A DNA stretch of 64,000 bases from JAUMBM01 sp964441755. Its GTDB lineage: Bacteria; Bacteroidota; Bacteroidia; Chitinophagales; Saprospiraceae. A program made the translations under genes and the position numbers. Position 1 is the first letter of the stretch. Every line of letters begins with the position of its first letter. This document shows, in pieces, positions 27,584-36,584 of the stretch. The stretch covers positions 124,001 through 188,000 of the forward strand of contig CAYTVG010000003.1 of the NCBI GenBank assembly GCA_964441755.1, written 5' to 3'. The notes below the pieces were generated by a model. It was not told where the DNA came from. It worked only from the letters and a program-made list of their open reading frames with translations, and did not search any database.

Positions 27584-29056
27584 TTAGCGCTTCCGATCGA
27601 GCCAGCCGTTGGGCGTAACTTGCGGTACTGCAACTTTTCCCAAAAAATCATTGTACACACTAGCTGCAAGCGCAGCTGCTACTTGAGCTTCCGACTGGGT
27701 TTCCTGCTGCAATTCTTCCTTCGTATAGTGTAACTTGATAAAGTTTGTATCAAAATGCCCTGAGCGGAAAGCTTCATGGCGACAAACAAAGCGGCCAAAG
27801 GGCAGGGTAGTAGCAACACCTTCCACCTCATATTGGGCGATGGCATCAATCATACGCCGGATGGCCGCATCACGATTGACTCCCCAGCAGATTAATTTCG
27901 ACAAGAGCGGATCGTAATAGATGGGAACTTCCATTCCTTCTTCATATCCTCCATCGACACGAATATGCTCCCCCTCGGGCAGCCGGTAGCGCTCCAGCTT
28001 GCCCACATTGGGCAAGAAATTATTGAGCGGATCCTCGGCACATACGCGTAATTCTATGGCATGTCCATGAATAGAAAGATCTTCCTGCCTAAAAGCTAAT
28101 GCCTCTCCACGCGCGATCCGTATTTGCTGCTCGACGAGGTCCAGGCCCGTAATCCACTCTGTGACAGGATGCTCAACCTGCAGACGAGTATTCATCTCCA
28201 GAAAATAATAATTGAGCTTATCGTCTACCAAAAACTCGACTGTACCAGCCCCCAAATACCCGCATGATTGTGCAACTTTTACTGCATCGCGTCCCATAGC
28301 AGCCCTGATATCAGGTGTCAGTACTGCCGAAGGAGCCTCCTCTACTACCTTTTGGTGGCGTCGCTGAATGCTACACTCACGCTCAAACAGGTGTACTACA
28401 TTACCAAACATATCCGCCAATACCTGAATTTCAATATGGCGCGGTGAACTAACATACTTTTCAATAAATACAGAACCGTCGCCAAAAGCAGAAATGGCTT
28501 CACTAATCGCTCTCTCCATCTGGGATACGAAATCCTCCTCTCTTTCCACGATGCGCATACCCTTTCCACCACCACCTGCTGACGCTTTAATGAGAACAGG
28601 AAAACCTATATGACGAGCGGTCGCTAGTGCCTCCTCTACATTGACAATTGCATGGTCAACCCCGGGCACCATAGGAATTCCATACGGTTTGACTGTATCT
28701 TTTGCAGCTAATTTTGACCCCATCAGGCTGATAGCCTCGGGCGTTGGACCGATGAATATCAGACCCGCATCTTTTACAGCCTTGGCAAATTCGGCATTCT
28801 CACTCAAAAAACCATATCCAGGATGGATGGCATCAGCCCCGCGATCGATAGCCACCTGAATGATGAGATCCCCTTTAAGATAAGACTGGCCAGAAGGTGG
28901 AGGCCCAATAAGTACAGCCTCATCCGCATACCTAACGTGCAGTGCATTACGATCTGCTTCAGAATAGACAGCTACACTAGCGATACCCATTTTGCGTGCC
29001 GTCTTCATGACCCTGATGGCAATTTCACCGCGATTGGCAACTAGTATTTTTTTCAT
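27584..29056 (-). CDS. accC: Biotin carboxylase subunit (acetyl- or acyl-CoA carboxylase)
   Basis: The protein has 490 residues from the ATG at 29056 (MKKILVANRGEIAIRVM), with the 10 residues upstream ignored. It shows the N-terminal VANRGEIAIRV, HPGYGFLSENAEFA, the ATP-grasp glycine loop ASAGGGGKGMRIV, RHIEIQVLADMFGNVVHLFE, the FLEMNTRLQVEHPVTE catalytic block, and the C-terminal LRVCAEDP. It carboxylates biotin with bicarbonate and ATP. The C-terminal tail of about 45 residues past the usual 450 is seen in subunits working with acyl-CoA carboxyltransferases. No carboxyltransferase or BCCP gene is nearby, so whether it serves acetyl- or propionyl-CoA is open. Confidence 0.9.
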   Translation of the reverse strand: MKKILVANRGEIAIRVMKTARKMGIASVAVYSEADRNALHVRYADEAVLIGPPPSGQSYLKGDLIIQVAIDRGADAIHPGYGFLSENAEFAKAVKDAGLIFIGPTPEAISLMGSKLAAKDTVKPYGIPMVPGVDHAIVNVEEALATARHIGFPVLIKASAGGGGKGMRIVEREEDFVSQMERAISEAISAFGDGSVFIEKYVSSPRHIEIQVLADMFGNVVHLFERECSIQRRHQKVVEEAPSAVLTPDIRAAMGRDAVKVAQSCGYLGAGTVEFLVDDKLNYYFLEMNTRLQVEHPVTEWITGLDLVEQQIRIARGEALAFRQEDLSIHGHAIELRVCAEDPLNNFLPNVGKLERYRLPEGEHIRVDGGYEEGMEVPIYYDPLLSKLICWGVNRDAAIRRMIDAIAQYEVEGVATTLPFGRFVCRHEAFRSGHFDTNFIKLHYTKEELQQETQSEAQVAAALAASVYNDFLGKVAVPQVTPNGWLDRKR

Positions 29057-29073
29057 CCTTAAACGCTTTGCCT

Positions 29074-29081
29074 CAAAAGTA
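29074..29081 (-). promoter_or_regulatory. Promoter element of accC
   Basis: The minus strand reads TACTTTTG, an exact TAnnTTTG match 18 nt upstream of the accC start. No TTG at the usual spacing was found. Confidence 0.45.
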
Positions 29082-29144
29082 ATCAATAAACATTTTTTCG
29101 CACTTGATTTTCCTCAGTATCCTCAATGATTATGCGGCATTTTG

Positions 29145-29152
29145 TATTTTTG
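29145..29152 (+). promoter_or_regulatory. Promoter element of acetoacetyl-CoA synthetase gene
   Basis: TATTTTTG is an exact TAnnTTTG match ending 25 nt before the ATG at 29177. No TTG at the usual spacing was found. Confidence 0.45.
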
Positions 29153-29176
29153 GACAACTAAGTTGATCGTTATTGT

Positions 29177-31153
29177 ATGTCTGAATACCATCTGCCGGTC
29201 ATGCACTGGCAACCAAGCGAAGAGTGGATCCGGGAAGCCGGCCTCACAAACTTCATCAACTGGCTGAAAGAGCGCCAAATTGAATTCACCACCTACGATG
29301 AACTCTGGCAATGGTCAGTTGACCAGCCTGCGGCTTTCTGGGAAGCTATATGGGATTATTTTAGCATTATGAGTCATACACCCTACAGCGAAGTGCTTTC
29401 CTCCGACCCAATGCCTAACAGCAGGTGGTTTGAAGGAGCAAGCCTTAACTATGCTGAACATATATTTAGGCTGGGACAGGATGAAGAAATTGCAATCTAT
29501 TATCAATCAGAGCGGCAGGGGCTTCAGACGATTAGCTGGAAGGAACTGCGGTTAAAAGTTGCATCTTTTCAGCAATTTCTGACAACTTCCGGTTTGCAGT
29601 CAGGTGACCGGGTGGTGGCTTACCTGCCCAATATTCCGGAGGCAAGCATTGCTTTCTTGGCGTGTTGTTCACTGGGAATTGTATGGTCCAGCTGCTCTCC
29701 TGATTTTGGTGCCAACAGTGTTGTTGAACGATTTGCCCAGATATCCCCCCGATTATTGATCGCCTGTGATGGCTATCAGTATGGGGGGAAAATATTCGAC
29801 CGCACTGAATCTGTGAGCTCCATGATCGCCGAATTGCCGAGTGTTGAGCAAGTTGTATGGGTTCCGGTTATCAGCAGTAATGCGAAGCCAGATACTTCTG
29901 TACCGCTCATCCTTTGGGAAGAGGCAGTCAACCGGGCAGGGGATTTACATTTTATGCCCCTGCCTTTTGCACATCCTATTTGGATTCTGTATTCAAGTGG
30001 TACCACGGGCGCTCCCAAGGCAATTACACACAGTCAAGGAGGCACTTTGCTTGAACACTACAAGTACATGGCTTTTCACAACGATGTAAAGCCAGGTGAG
30101 CGCTACTTTTGGTTCTCAACAACAGGCTGGATGATGTGGAACTTCCTGCATGCGGCCTGGCTAGGTGGTGCTTCCGTAATCTTGTATGACGGCAACCCGG
30201 CCTGGCCTTCACTTGACACTCTCTGGAAGCTGGCAGAAACAAGTAAAATGACCCACTTTGGCAGCAGCGCACCTTTCCTGACAGCCTGTATGAAGGCCGG
30301 GTTACACCCGGGGGATCAATTTGATTTATCTCATCTCCGATCCATTAGCTCTACAGGATCACCTTTACCTCCGGAGGCATTCTCCTGGGTATACCAGTCC
30401 GTGAAACAGGATATTTGGCTTTGTTCTATGAGTGGCGGAACTGACGTATGTACAGCTTTTGTAGGAGGTAATCCGCTATGGCCTGTATACGAAGGAGAAA
30501 TACAATGCAGAGCCCTTGGCTGTGCCCTGTATGTATGGAATGAAGAAGGAGAAGCAGTAGAAGACGAGATCGGTGAAATGGTCATTACCAAGCCTATGCC
30601 CTCTATGCCCATCTATTTTTGGAACGATCCGCAGGGCAGCAGTTATTTCAGCAGTTATTTTGATACTTTTCCGGGTGTATGGAGGCATGGCGACTGGATA
30701 CGCCTAAGCCCGCGCAAGGGGCTGGTCATCTACGGGAGAAGCGACGCCACACTCAACAGGCATGGCATCCGCATAGGAACGGCTGAAATTTACAATGCGC
30801 TCAACACAGTCACAGAACTGAAAGACAGCCTGATTATCAATCTGGAACTTTCGGGCGGCCGTCACTATATGCCTCTGTTTGTGGTACTCGCAGCAGGAAT
30901 ACAATTGTCAGAAGAGCTCAAAACACACATCAACCAAGTACTGCGCTCGAGTTATTCACCCCGGCATGTGCCCGATGATATCATAGAAGTTCCGGATATC
31001 CCCTACACGATTAGCGGTAAAAAGATGGAAGCACCTGTCAAGAAATTGTTGCTGGGGCTGAATAAGGGGAAAGCAGCCAATATTGGCGCAATGCGCAATC
31101 CCGAATCACTGGCATTCTTTGAAGCTTTTGCTGCAGCGAAGCAATTTGTGTAA
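29177..31153 (+). CDS. Acetoacetyl-CoA synthetase (acetoacetate-CoA ligase)
   Basis: This 658-residue protein is an ANL-superfamily adenylating enzyme. It has the N-terminal ACS-like cap with SRWFEGASLNYAEHIF, the phosphate loop ILYSSGTTGAPKAITHSQGG, the substrate block FWFSTTGWMMWNF, the A5-type SGGTDVCTAFVGGNPLWPVY, WRHGDWIRLSPRKGLVIYGR with the hinge Asp, and the C-terminal lysine region YTISGKKMEAPVKK. The GNPLWPVYEGEIQ and LNRHGIRIGTAEIY blocks are typical of acetoacetyl-CoA synthetases rather than acetyl-CoA synthetases. It activates acetoacetate to acetoacetyl-CoA using ATP, for ketone-body or leucine/lysine catabolism. It is transcribed divergently from accC and ends in a strong terminator. 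Confidence 0.93.
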   Translation: MSEYHLPVMHWQPSEEWIREAGLTNFINWLKERQIEFTTYDELWQWSVDQPAAFWEAIWDYFSIMSHTPYSEVLSSDPMPNSRWFEGASLNYAEHIFRLGQDEEIAIYYQSERQGLQTISWKELRLKVASFQQFLTTSGLQSGDRVVAYLPNIPEASIAFLACCSLGIVWSSCSPDFGANSVVERFAQISPRLLIACDGYQYGGKIFDRTESVSSMIAELPSVEQVVWVPVISSNAKPDTSVPLILWEEAVNRAGDLHFMPLPFAHPIWILYSSGTTGAPKAITHSQGGTLLEHYKYMAFHNDVKPGERYFWFSTTGWMMWNFLHAAWLGGASVILYDGNPAWPSLDTLWKLAETSKMTHFGSSAPFLTACMKAGLHPGDQFDLSHLRSISSTGSPLPPEAFSWVYQSVKQDIWLCSMSGGTDVCTAFVGGNPLWPVYEGEIQCRALGCALYVWNEEGEAVEDEIGEMVITKPMPSMPIYFWNDPQGSSYFSSYFDTFPGVWRHGDWIRLSPRKGLVIYGRSDATLNRHGIRIGTAEIYNALNTVTELKDSLIINLELSGGRHYMPLFVVLAAGIQLSEELKTHINQVLRSSYSPRHVPDDIIEVPDIPYTISGKKMEAPVKKLLLGLNKGKAANIGAMRNPESLAFFEAFAAAKQFV

Positions 31154-31187
31154 AAAAAATTGGCGGCTCGTGGCCGCCAATTTTTTT
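31153..31187. terminator. Terminator after acetoacetyl-CoA synthetase gene
   Basis: A 10-bp GC core (AATTGGCGGC/GCCGCCAATT) extended by A-T pairs has loop TCGTG and a following T run. It lies between convergent stops at 31153 and 31203. Confidence 0.9.
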
Positions 31188-31202
31188 ATCCTGCAACATT
31201 AA

Positions 31203-31463
31203 TCACGCCCGGGGAGCGTTGGGCGTCTCGTGCAGAATCTGCATGGCCGCCTCGAGAATGGAAGCATCTTCGATACTGACAATCCCTCCGTCAGGGCCGG
31301 GCTGCCAATGATTACCAGTCGTATTACCTTCCCCAAATTTGCTGGCGCCGAAATAACTTCGGACGGTCTGCTCCGAGATGTTAAGCTGACTGGCAATTTT
31401 CCTCACACTGCCCGTCGGCAGCTTGTGCTTAATCTCCCGAAGTTCGTTAAAAGTAATATTCAT
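31203..31463 (-). CDS. Small HTH DNA-binding protein
   Basis: This 86-residue protein has an N-terminal helix-turn-helix: ELREIKHKLPTGSVRKIASQ followed by LNISEQTVRSYFGASKF. It is of the small Bacteroidota DNA-binding kind. The remainder (GGIVSIEDASILEAAMQIL) is a short helical tail. It may be a local regulator or a nucleoid-type protein; no target can be inferred from the sequence. It runs convergently towards the acetoacetyl-CoA synthetase gene, and its start is 123 nt from the stop of the outer-membrane barrel gene. Confidence 0.75.
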   Translation of the reverse strand: MNITFNELREIKHKLPTGSVRKIASQLNISEQTVRSYFGASKFGEGNTTGNHWQPGPDGGIVSIEDASILEAAMQILHETPNAPRA

Positions 31464-31586
31464 AGCACGTGGTTTTAATGAAACTTATTCTACAATTTAA
31501 TAAATTTCAATCAAAACCGCAAGTCAATCAGGCAAAAAACGCCATATTATTCTTAATTTCAACCAAATTTCACAACATTAGCAGCA

Positions 31587-33227
31587 TTAAAACCTTGCTG
31601 TAATACCGGCTATGGCATTCAACCCGATAGTAGGGTACAAATACCAGCGCTGTCGGCGATTATTAGCGATGTTATTAATCTGGATAAAAGCACCGATATT
31701 CTTTGACAGTGCATAGTCAGCGCCCAAGTTCAAATCAAAAAGCCCATTGAGATTGGCTATCTCTCCCTGCAAATTTTTGTAAGGAACACCATTTTCAACA
31801 AAGAGATCCAACTGTACTTTTCCCTTCTTGTCCGGCGTTGTATACCGAACACCCGAGTTGACCGTGAACGTTGGCAGATGCCAGGGCTTTTCCTCATTGC
31901 GCAAAGAATATACTTGCTGCGAGAGAGAGCCACTAACTTCCAGCCCAGCGCCCAGCGGCACGTTTATACTGCCTTTAACAGAAAAAATACTGGCTGTGTC
32001 GTAAATAGTTCTGAAGGTAGCAATAGGATCTTCCGGATTATCGAGCAAAAACATAGCCAAATCGTCTACCTGTTGGTAAAGCACCTCCGCACGGTACATA
32101 GCACCCAATACACTTCCCTTAATACCTCCATAATAGCCACTTTCTACCGCATTGCGGATATCAAGTCTTGTCAGAACAAAGGGGTTATACTGGCTTAGGC
32201 TTTGAAGGTTATTTTTATTCAAAGTACCATTGGCCCCAACAAAGGCATTGACAACACCATCAACCACTACCGCAGAAATTTCCACGTCCGGAAATACATA
32301 CAACTCCTCATCACCACTTGCGAGATTAACCCCCACTTTAAGACTGAAGCGGTCTGTATGATGAGAATAGGTAGGGTTGAGAAAAAAGTTGTTGAGACTC
32401 TGCCTGGCAGTATCTCTGTAAGCCGTGAGATCACCGGCCAATCTGACAGATAAATTATGAACCTTATTAATCCACTTAACTGCCGACAGATTGATGGCTA
32501 CTCCATTTTCACGCGCTGCATACTTATCTGCTAACCGATAATAATCAATACCCGCATGATAGTTGAGGTCGCCCTGGTTACGGGTACCATTGAAAAGCTT
32601 CAGTCCCAGGCTTGTATTGCTAAATCGTTGTAATACCTCCTGAGGTTCAAAACTATATCGGTCCTCGCCAAGCTCTTTATTGATTTGATTATAGCCGTAG
32701 TAATAGACGGAACGACTGTCAAAACCAGCATTGGCCCCAACAGCAAAACCCTGATCAGCGTAATACGTTGCCCGCAGACCGGCTGCTGTCTGACCCGTTC
32801 TTTGATTTTCTATTTTGGAGCTGTTATTGATGCCCAGCGAACGCAATGATACCCCAAAATCAAGTGCCTTGTCTTTTGTGTAGTCATACGAAACATCCCC
32901 ATAATAGGCCAACGGGTAGCCCCCGCCCAGTTTTAAATAGCCATTGTGATTTTGGATACTACTGTCTTTGCGGGCATACTTCTCCGCCGTAAGCGTAGGT
33001 GGAGGGTAAGCTACATTGATGGGCCTGAGACTGAAATTGTAATTCTGTGCCTTGATGGAATCCATGGGAGGCAGAACAGGCGTTGAAGATATACGCTCGT
33101 TGGACTCCAGTGTTGGTCTGAAAGTACCAATAACGTCCATCGTCTTGTCATCAATCTGCGCATAGACAGCAGAAGTACAGAACACAGCAAAGATCAGCAG
33201 CAGAAATCGAAAAGAATAAGTTAACAT
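31587..33227 (-). CDS. Outer-membrane beta-barrel protein, TonB-receptor-like
   Basis: This 546-residue protein has a signal peptide (MLTYSFRFLLLIFAVFCTSA, cut near VYAQ). Its body shows the alternating strands of a beta-barrel (GYLKLGGGYPLAYYGDVSYD, NGVAINLSAVKWINKVHNLS, VRYTTPDKKGKVQLDLFVE) and an aromatic C-terminal end (GLNAIAGITARF) as in BAM substrates. A plug domain is not evident, so it is not a classical TonB-dependent receptor. It sits 42 nt downstream of the 1028-residue TPR gene, in the same direction, and the pairing suggests a shared outer-membrane assembly or transport role; this is inference. Confidence 0.8.
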   Translation of the reverse strand: MLTYSFRFLLLIFAVFCTSAVYAQIDDKTMDVIGTFRPTLESNERISSTPVLPPMDSIKAQNYNFSLRPINVAYPPPTLTAEKYARKDSSIQNHNGYLKLGGGYPLAYYGDVSYDYTKDKALDFGVSLRSLGINNSSKIENQRTGQTAAGLRATYYADQGFAVGANAGFDSRSVYYYGYNQINKELGEDRYSFEPQEVLQRFSNTSLGLKLFNGTRNQGDLNYHAGIDYYRLADKYAARENGVAINLSAVKWINKVHNLSVRLAGDLTAYRDTARQSLNNFFLNPTYSHHTDRFSLKVGVNLASGDEELYVFPDVEISAVVVDGVVNAFVGANGTLNKNNLQSLSQYNPFVLTRLDIRNAVESGYYGGIKGSVLGAMYRAEVLYQQVDDLAMFLLDNPEDPIATFRTIYDTASIFSVKGSINVPLGAGLEVSGSLSQQVYSLRNEEKPWHLPTFTVNSGVRYTTPDKKGKVQLDLFVENGVPYKNLQGEIANLNGLFDLNLGADYALSKNIGAFIQINNIANNRRQRWYLYPTIGLNAIAGITARF

Positions 33228-33269
33228 AGCGGTATGTCTGTTAAGGAGACGACGAAAATAAGATTGCGA

Positions 33270-36200
33270 TTAATTCCCGGACCGGATCCGGCTTCCGGCA
33301 TTCAACTGTGCGTTGGTCTTGTCAAGCCTGGACCTTGTTTCTGATCGAATATCGTCACTCTCATCTTCATAATTTTCAAGAATCGATTCGAAAATTGATT
33401 TAGCAGTATACAACTCACCCTTAGAGAAGAATACATCCCCCAACAGAATGACCGTCTTGGCAACCCAATAGGGGTACTGGGAGGAGTCTTTGTTAGCATC
33501 TTTACAAAGCTGCTCTGCGCGATCGTATTGTTCGAGTTTATAGTAGCACATAGCTCTCAGATACCTTGCCTCTGCCGTGCGTTCGTCATCACTCAGCCGG
33601 ATAGTCTCGTCAAAGGCTGTTATCGCAGCATTCAGCTCATTGCGGTCAAAAGCAATTTTTCCCTTGTAATAATTGGCAAGTGAAAGATCAATAGCATTGG
33701 CAGATCGGTTGGCTATCAATTTATTGGCCATGGCCGTAACCTCCGTAAACTGCTTAGACTCATACGCAGCCTGCATGGCCCGACGTTGTGCGTTGAGCTG
33801 GTCTTCAACATCTGTTGCTACCTGCTCAAGCTTAGCGTAGTAAGTATATGCCCGCCTGTAATCCTTCTCCTGGTTATACAATATTTCGGCAGCAATCTGC
33901 AGACTGCTCTCGTACAGCGGACTAGGCCCCCGATCGATCAGATACGTGTAATCGTTGAGCGCCATCGTAAATTGTTTAAGGCTGGAATGGCACTCCCCCC
34001 GGTAGTAGTAACTCTTCAGCAAGTAACTACCCGTAGGATATTTATTGATATAATCTGTGAATCCGTCAATAGCATCAGAATAATTCAGATCAATTTTTTT
34101 ATTCATAGCAGCATTAAAAACCAAACTGTCAATACTACTGAGCCGGGCAGCCGCATTCGGTCTGGTACGAACGAATTCCTCGTACTTTCTGGAGTCGTTC
34201 ATGTGATCCAGGTAGATTTCACGAATGGCATCCTCCGCGCTTTTCTCTTCAACAGGCGTAGGATTATATCTAAATACCTCGCGATATGCCAACGCAGACT
34301 CTTCAAAGTAACTGCTCTGAAAATAACTTTCACCGAGCAGCAGCAGCGCCTGAGGCAGCAGTTCCGAAGTCCCCTTAAAACGCTCAACCAAATCTTTTAA
34401 TGTCTGCCGATATTGATCTGTCTGTCCCAGCAGTCGATAAGCCTCAGCCTTCATGAAAGCAGCTCTATCTGCATACTTGGTGCGGATAGCCGGATTCAGC
34501 AGCGCGTCACACACTTTAATCTGACCGCGCCAATCTTTTCGAAGTCCCAAAATTTGAGCCTTGCTAAGCATCGCATAATCATAGTTGGGATAGGTATTGG
34601 TGATTACCTGATCATAATACCGTAGAGCCTGATCATAATTATTGCGTTTGAAAAAAGCATCTGCGGTGCGCATTAGCGCATCCGCGTAGATTTTATCCCT
34701 GATTTCAGGATTGCGCAATGTAGCCCGATTCCGGTTAATTCCGTCCACACACTGTTGAAAAAACTGAGAAGCCTTTGCCTGATCATCCTTAGCCAAATAG
34801 TTGTACGCCATTAGGTACTGCGCCACAAAAATTGACGACTCTTCCGGTAATTTACTCTGTGAAGTAGCAACGGTAAAGTACTGGTTAAGGTAGGCGATAC
34901 TCTGGTCAATCAATCTCTCTTTATGCGCCACATCTGCCAGCCAGTATAAAATCTGGGCCTGAATAAACTGACTTCCGGGTATATCTCTGCCACGCATCAA
35001 CACCGTCTTTGCATCTGCAGGCCGGTTGTCTTTTATCAACTGCAGGCCCCGGTACAGCAGGACTTTTTTGTAGGTATCCTGTAGTTGTGGCGGCTTATTG
35101 GCTATGCGTTCCATTACCTCGATAGCCTTTTCATAATTGCGATAAGAGAGGAAGGCTTCTCCCATCAGCGTTTGCGCTTCTGCGTAATATTGGCTACTGG
35201 GAGGAAGTTGTCGCAAAGCATTGACGGTCTCATCCGGATCCCGGAGCTCAAGGGACAATTTTCCATATTGAAAAGTAGCCTCTTCGCTAAGTGTTGCATC
35301 AAACTTCATCCGCATAACATTGCCAAATGCATAGCGAGCAGAAGGTTTATCACCTTTGCGCAGATAACAATCAGCCAGATAATAGTTGGCCGACTGCGCC
35401 AGCGAATTCTTACTGGCACTTATCTCTCTGAAGTTGCGAATCGCCTTATCTACCTGACCACTCTTATATTGAACGAAACCCAGTTGATAAAACTCCTCTT
35501 CCGTCATTTGCCGGGATTGCTCAGCATAATACTCCAGCAAAGGCAATGCCTTGGCATATTCCCCCAATTCAAAATACGATTGTCCCAGCAACTGGTAGTA
35601 TTCCTTAGGAGCCTTATTGCGACGATTTGCCGTTACAGACGGTTCCAGATAGCGGATTACCTCATCAAAGCGCTTCTCTGTGAAATATATCTGTCCGAGA
35701 TAAAGAGGAATATACTTATCATAAGGTTGCTCATTCTTTATCGATGTAAACTCGCTGAGTGCATTTTCATACTCCCCCTTTTGAAAATAGCAGAAACCCA
35801 AATAGTATATAGCAGAGACGCGCTCAGCCACATCAAATTCCTTAGCCTGCATAAAATATCGTCTGGCCTCATCATACTTCTTCAACTCAAAATTGGCATA
35901 TCCCATACGAAAATAGGCACGTCCTTTTTCTTCCCGCGATAAGCCCTGGATAGACAGCTGACTGAAGTAATCAAGCGACTTTTGGTAGCTTCTTTTGTCA
36001 AAATAATAGTTGGCAACTTCCTGCGTCGCCTGGCCGGCTATAGGATCGGGCGTATAGGCCCGGATAAAATCCAGGATAAGTTTTTCTGCATCAGGCTGAT
36101 CCAGCCTGATGGCTGTTCTGGCTATCCCCAGCTGAGACAACACCTTTAGTTGCTCCGCCTCTGCAAAATTAGCAGGCTGCAACCTATCCAGCGTCTGTTG

Positions 36201-36356
36201 ATAATGCAGTGCCGCCTTTGCATACAGGCCTTCCTGAAAGAACGTTTGTGCCTGCTTATAGCTTCCATAGGCATCGGTGTAAAGGGTCGTTTGTTGTAAT
36301 TTGGCTGTAGTTGCTAGCAAACAGGCAAATACAAGTACGAATAATCGCTTGCTCAT
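33270..36356 (-). CDS. Large exported TPR protein
   Basis: This 1028-residue protein has an N-terminal signal segment (MSKRLFVLVFACLLATTA) and more than a dozen TPR motifs, for example RAYFRMGYANFELKKYDEA, AIYYLGFCYFQKGEYENAL, YYQLLGQSYFELGEYAKAL and AMLSKAQILGLR. The C-terminal 60 residues (SIFESILENYEDESDD...) are charged. Such long TPR proteins pair with outer-membrane barrels in Bacteroidota and act as periplasmic scaffolds. It is immediately upstream of the barrel gene at 31587, with which it probably forms an operon. I could not identify a promoter. Confidence 0.85.
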   Translation of the reverse strand: MSKRLFVLVFACLLATTAKLQQTTLYTDAYGSYKQAQTFFQEGLYAKAALHYQQTLDRLQPANFAEAEQLKVLSQLGIARTAIRLDQPDAEKLILDFIRAYTPDPIAGQATQEVANYYFDKRSYQKSLDYFSQLSIQGLSREEKGRAYFRMGYANFELKKYDEARRYFMQAKEFDVAERVSAIYYLGFCYFQKGEYENALSEFTSIKNEQPYDKYIPLYLGQIYFTEKRFDEVIRYLEPSVTANRRNKAPKEYYQLLGQSYFELGEYAKALPLLEYYAEQSRQMTEEEFYQLGFVQYKSGQVDKAIRNFREISASKNSLAQSANYYLADCYLRKGDKPSARYAFGNVMRMKFDATLSEEATFQYGKLSLELRDPDETVNALRQLPPSSQYYAEAQTLMGEAFLSYRNYEKAIEVMERIANKPPQLQDTYKKVLLYRGLQLIKDNRPADAKTVLMRGRDIPGSQFIQAQILYWLADVAHKERLIDQSIAYLNQYFTVATSQSKLPEESSIFVAQYLMAYNYLAKDDQAKASQFFQQCVDGINRNRATLRNPEIRDKIYADALMRTADAFFKRNNYDQALRYYDQVITNTYPNYDYAMLSKAQILGLRKDWRGQIKVCDALLNPAIRTKYADRAAFMKAEAYRLLGQTDQYRQTLKDLVERFKGTSELLPQALLLLGESYFQSSYFEESALAYREVFRYNPTPVEEKSAEDAIREIYLDHMNDSRKYEEFVRTRPNAAARLSSIDSLVFNAAMNKKIDLNYSDAIDGFTDYINKYPTGSYLLKSYYYRGECHSSLKQFTMALNDYTYLIDRGPSPLYESSLQIAAEILYNQEKDYRRAYTYYAKLEQVATDVEDQLNAQRRAMQAAYESKQFTEVTAMANKLIANRSANAIDLSLANYYKGKIAFDRNELNAAITAFDETIRLSDDERTAEARYLRAMCYYKLEQYDRAEQLCKDANKDSSQYPYWVAKTVILLGDVFFSKGELYTAKSIFESILENYEDESDDIRSETRSRLDKTNAQLNAGSRIRSGN

Positions 36357-36584
36357 TGGCAGAGAATTTTCGGAATAAGTTCAGTAATCACCAAAACGAA
36401 AAGTGATATACTTTTTGATATCTGAAGAGATAATTTTTTACAAAAGAACGCACCCTTGCCGGGCAGGCGCAACGCCAAACAGCTCTGTAGTATACCCACA
36501 CCCAAACACAACCCATTGCCTGAAACAGTTGCGAACGCCGGGTCGGTCAGCCGGAAGCGGAAAAAAGGCCGGAGCCCGGGCCCG

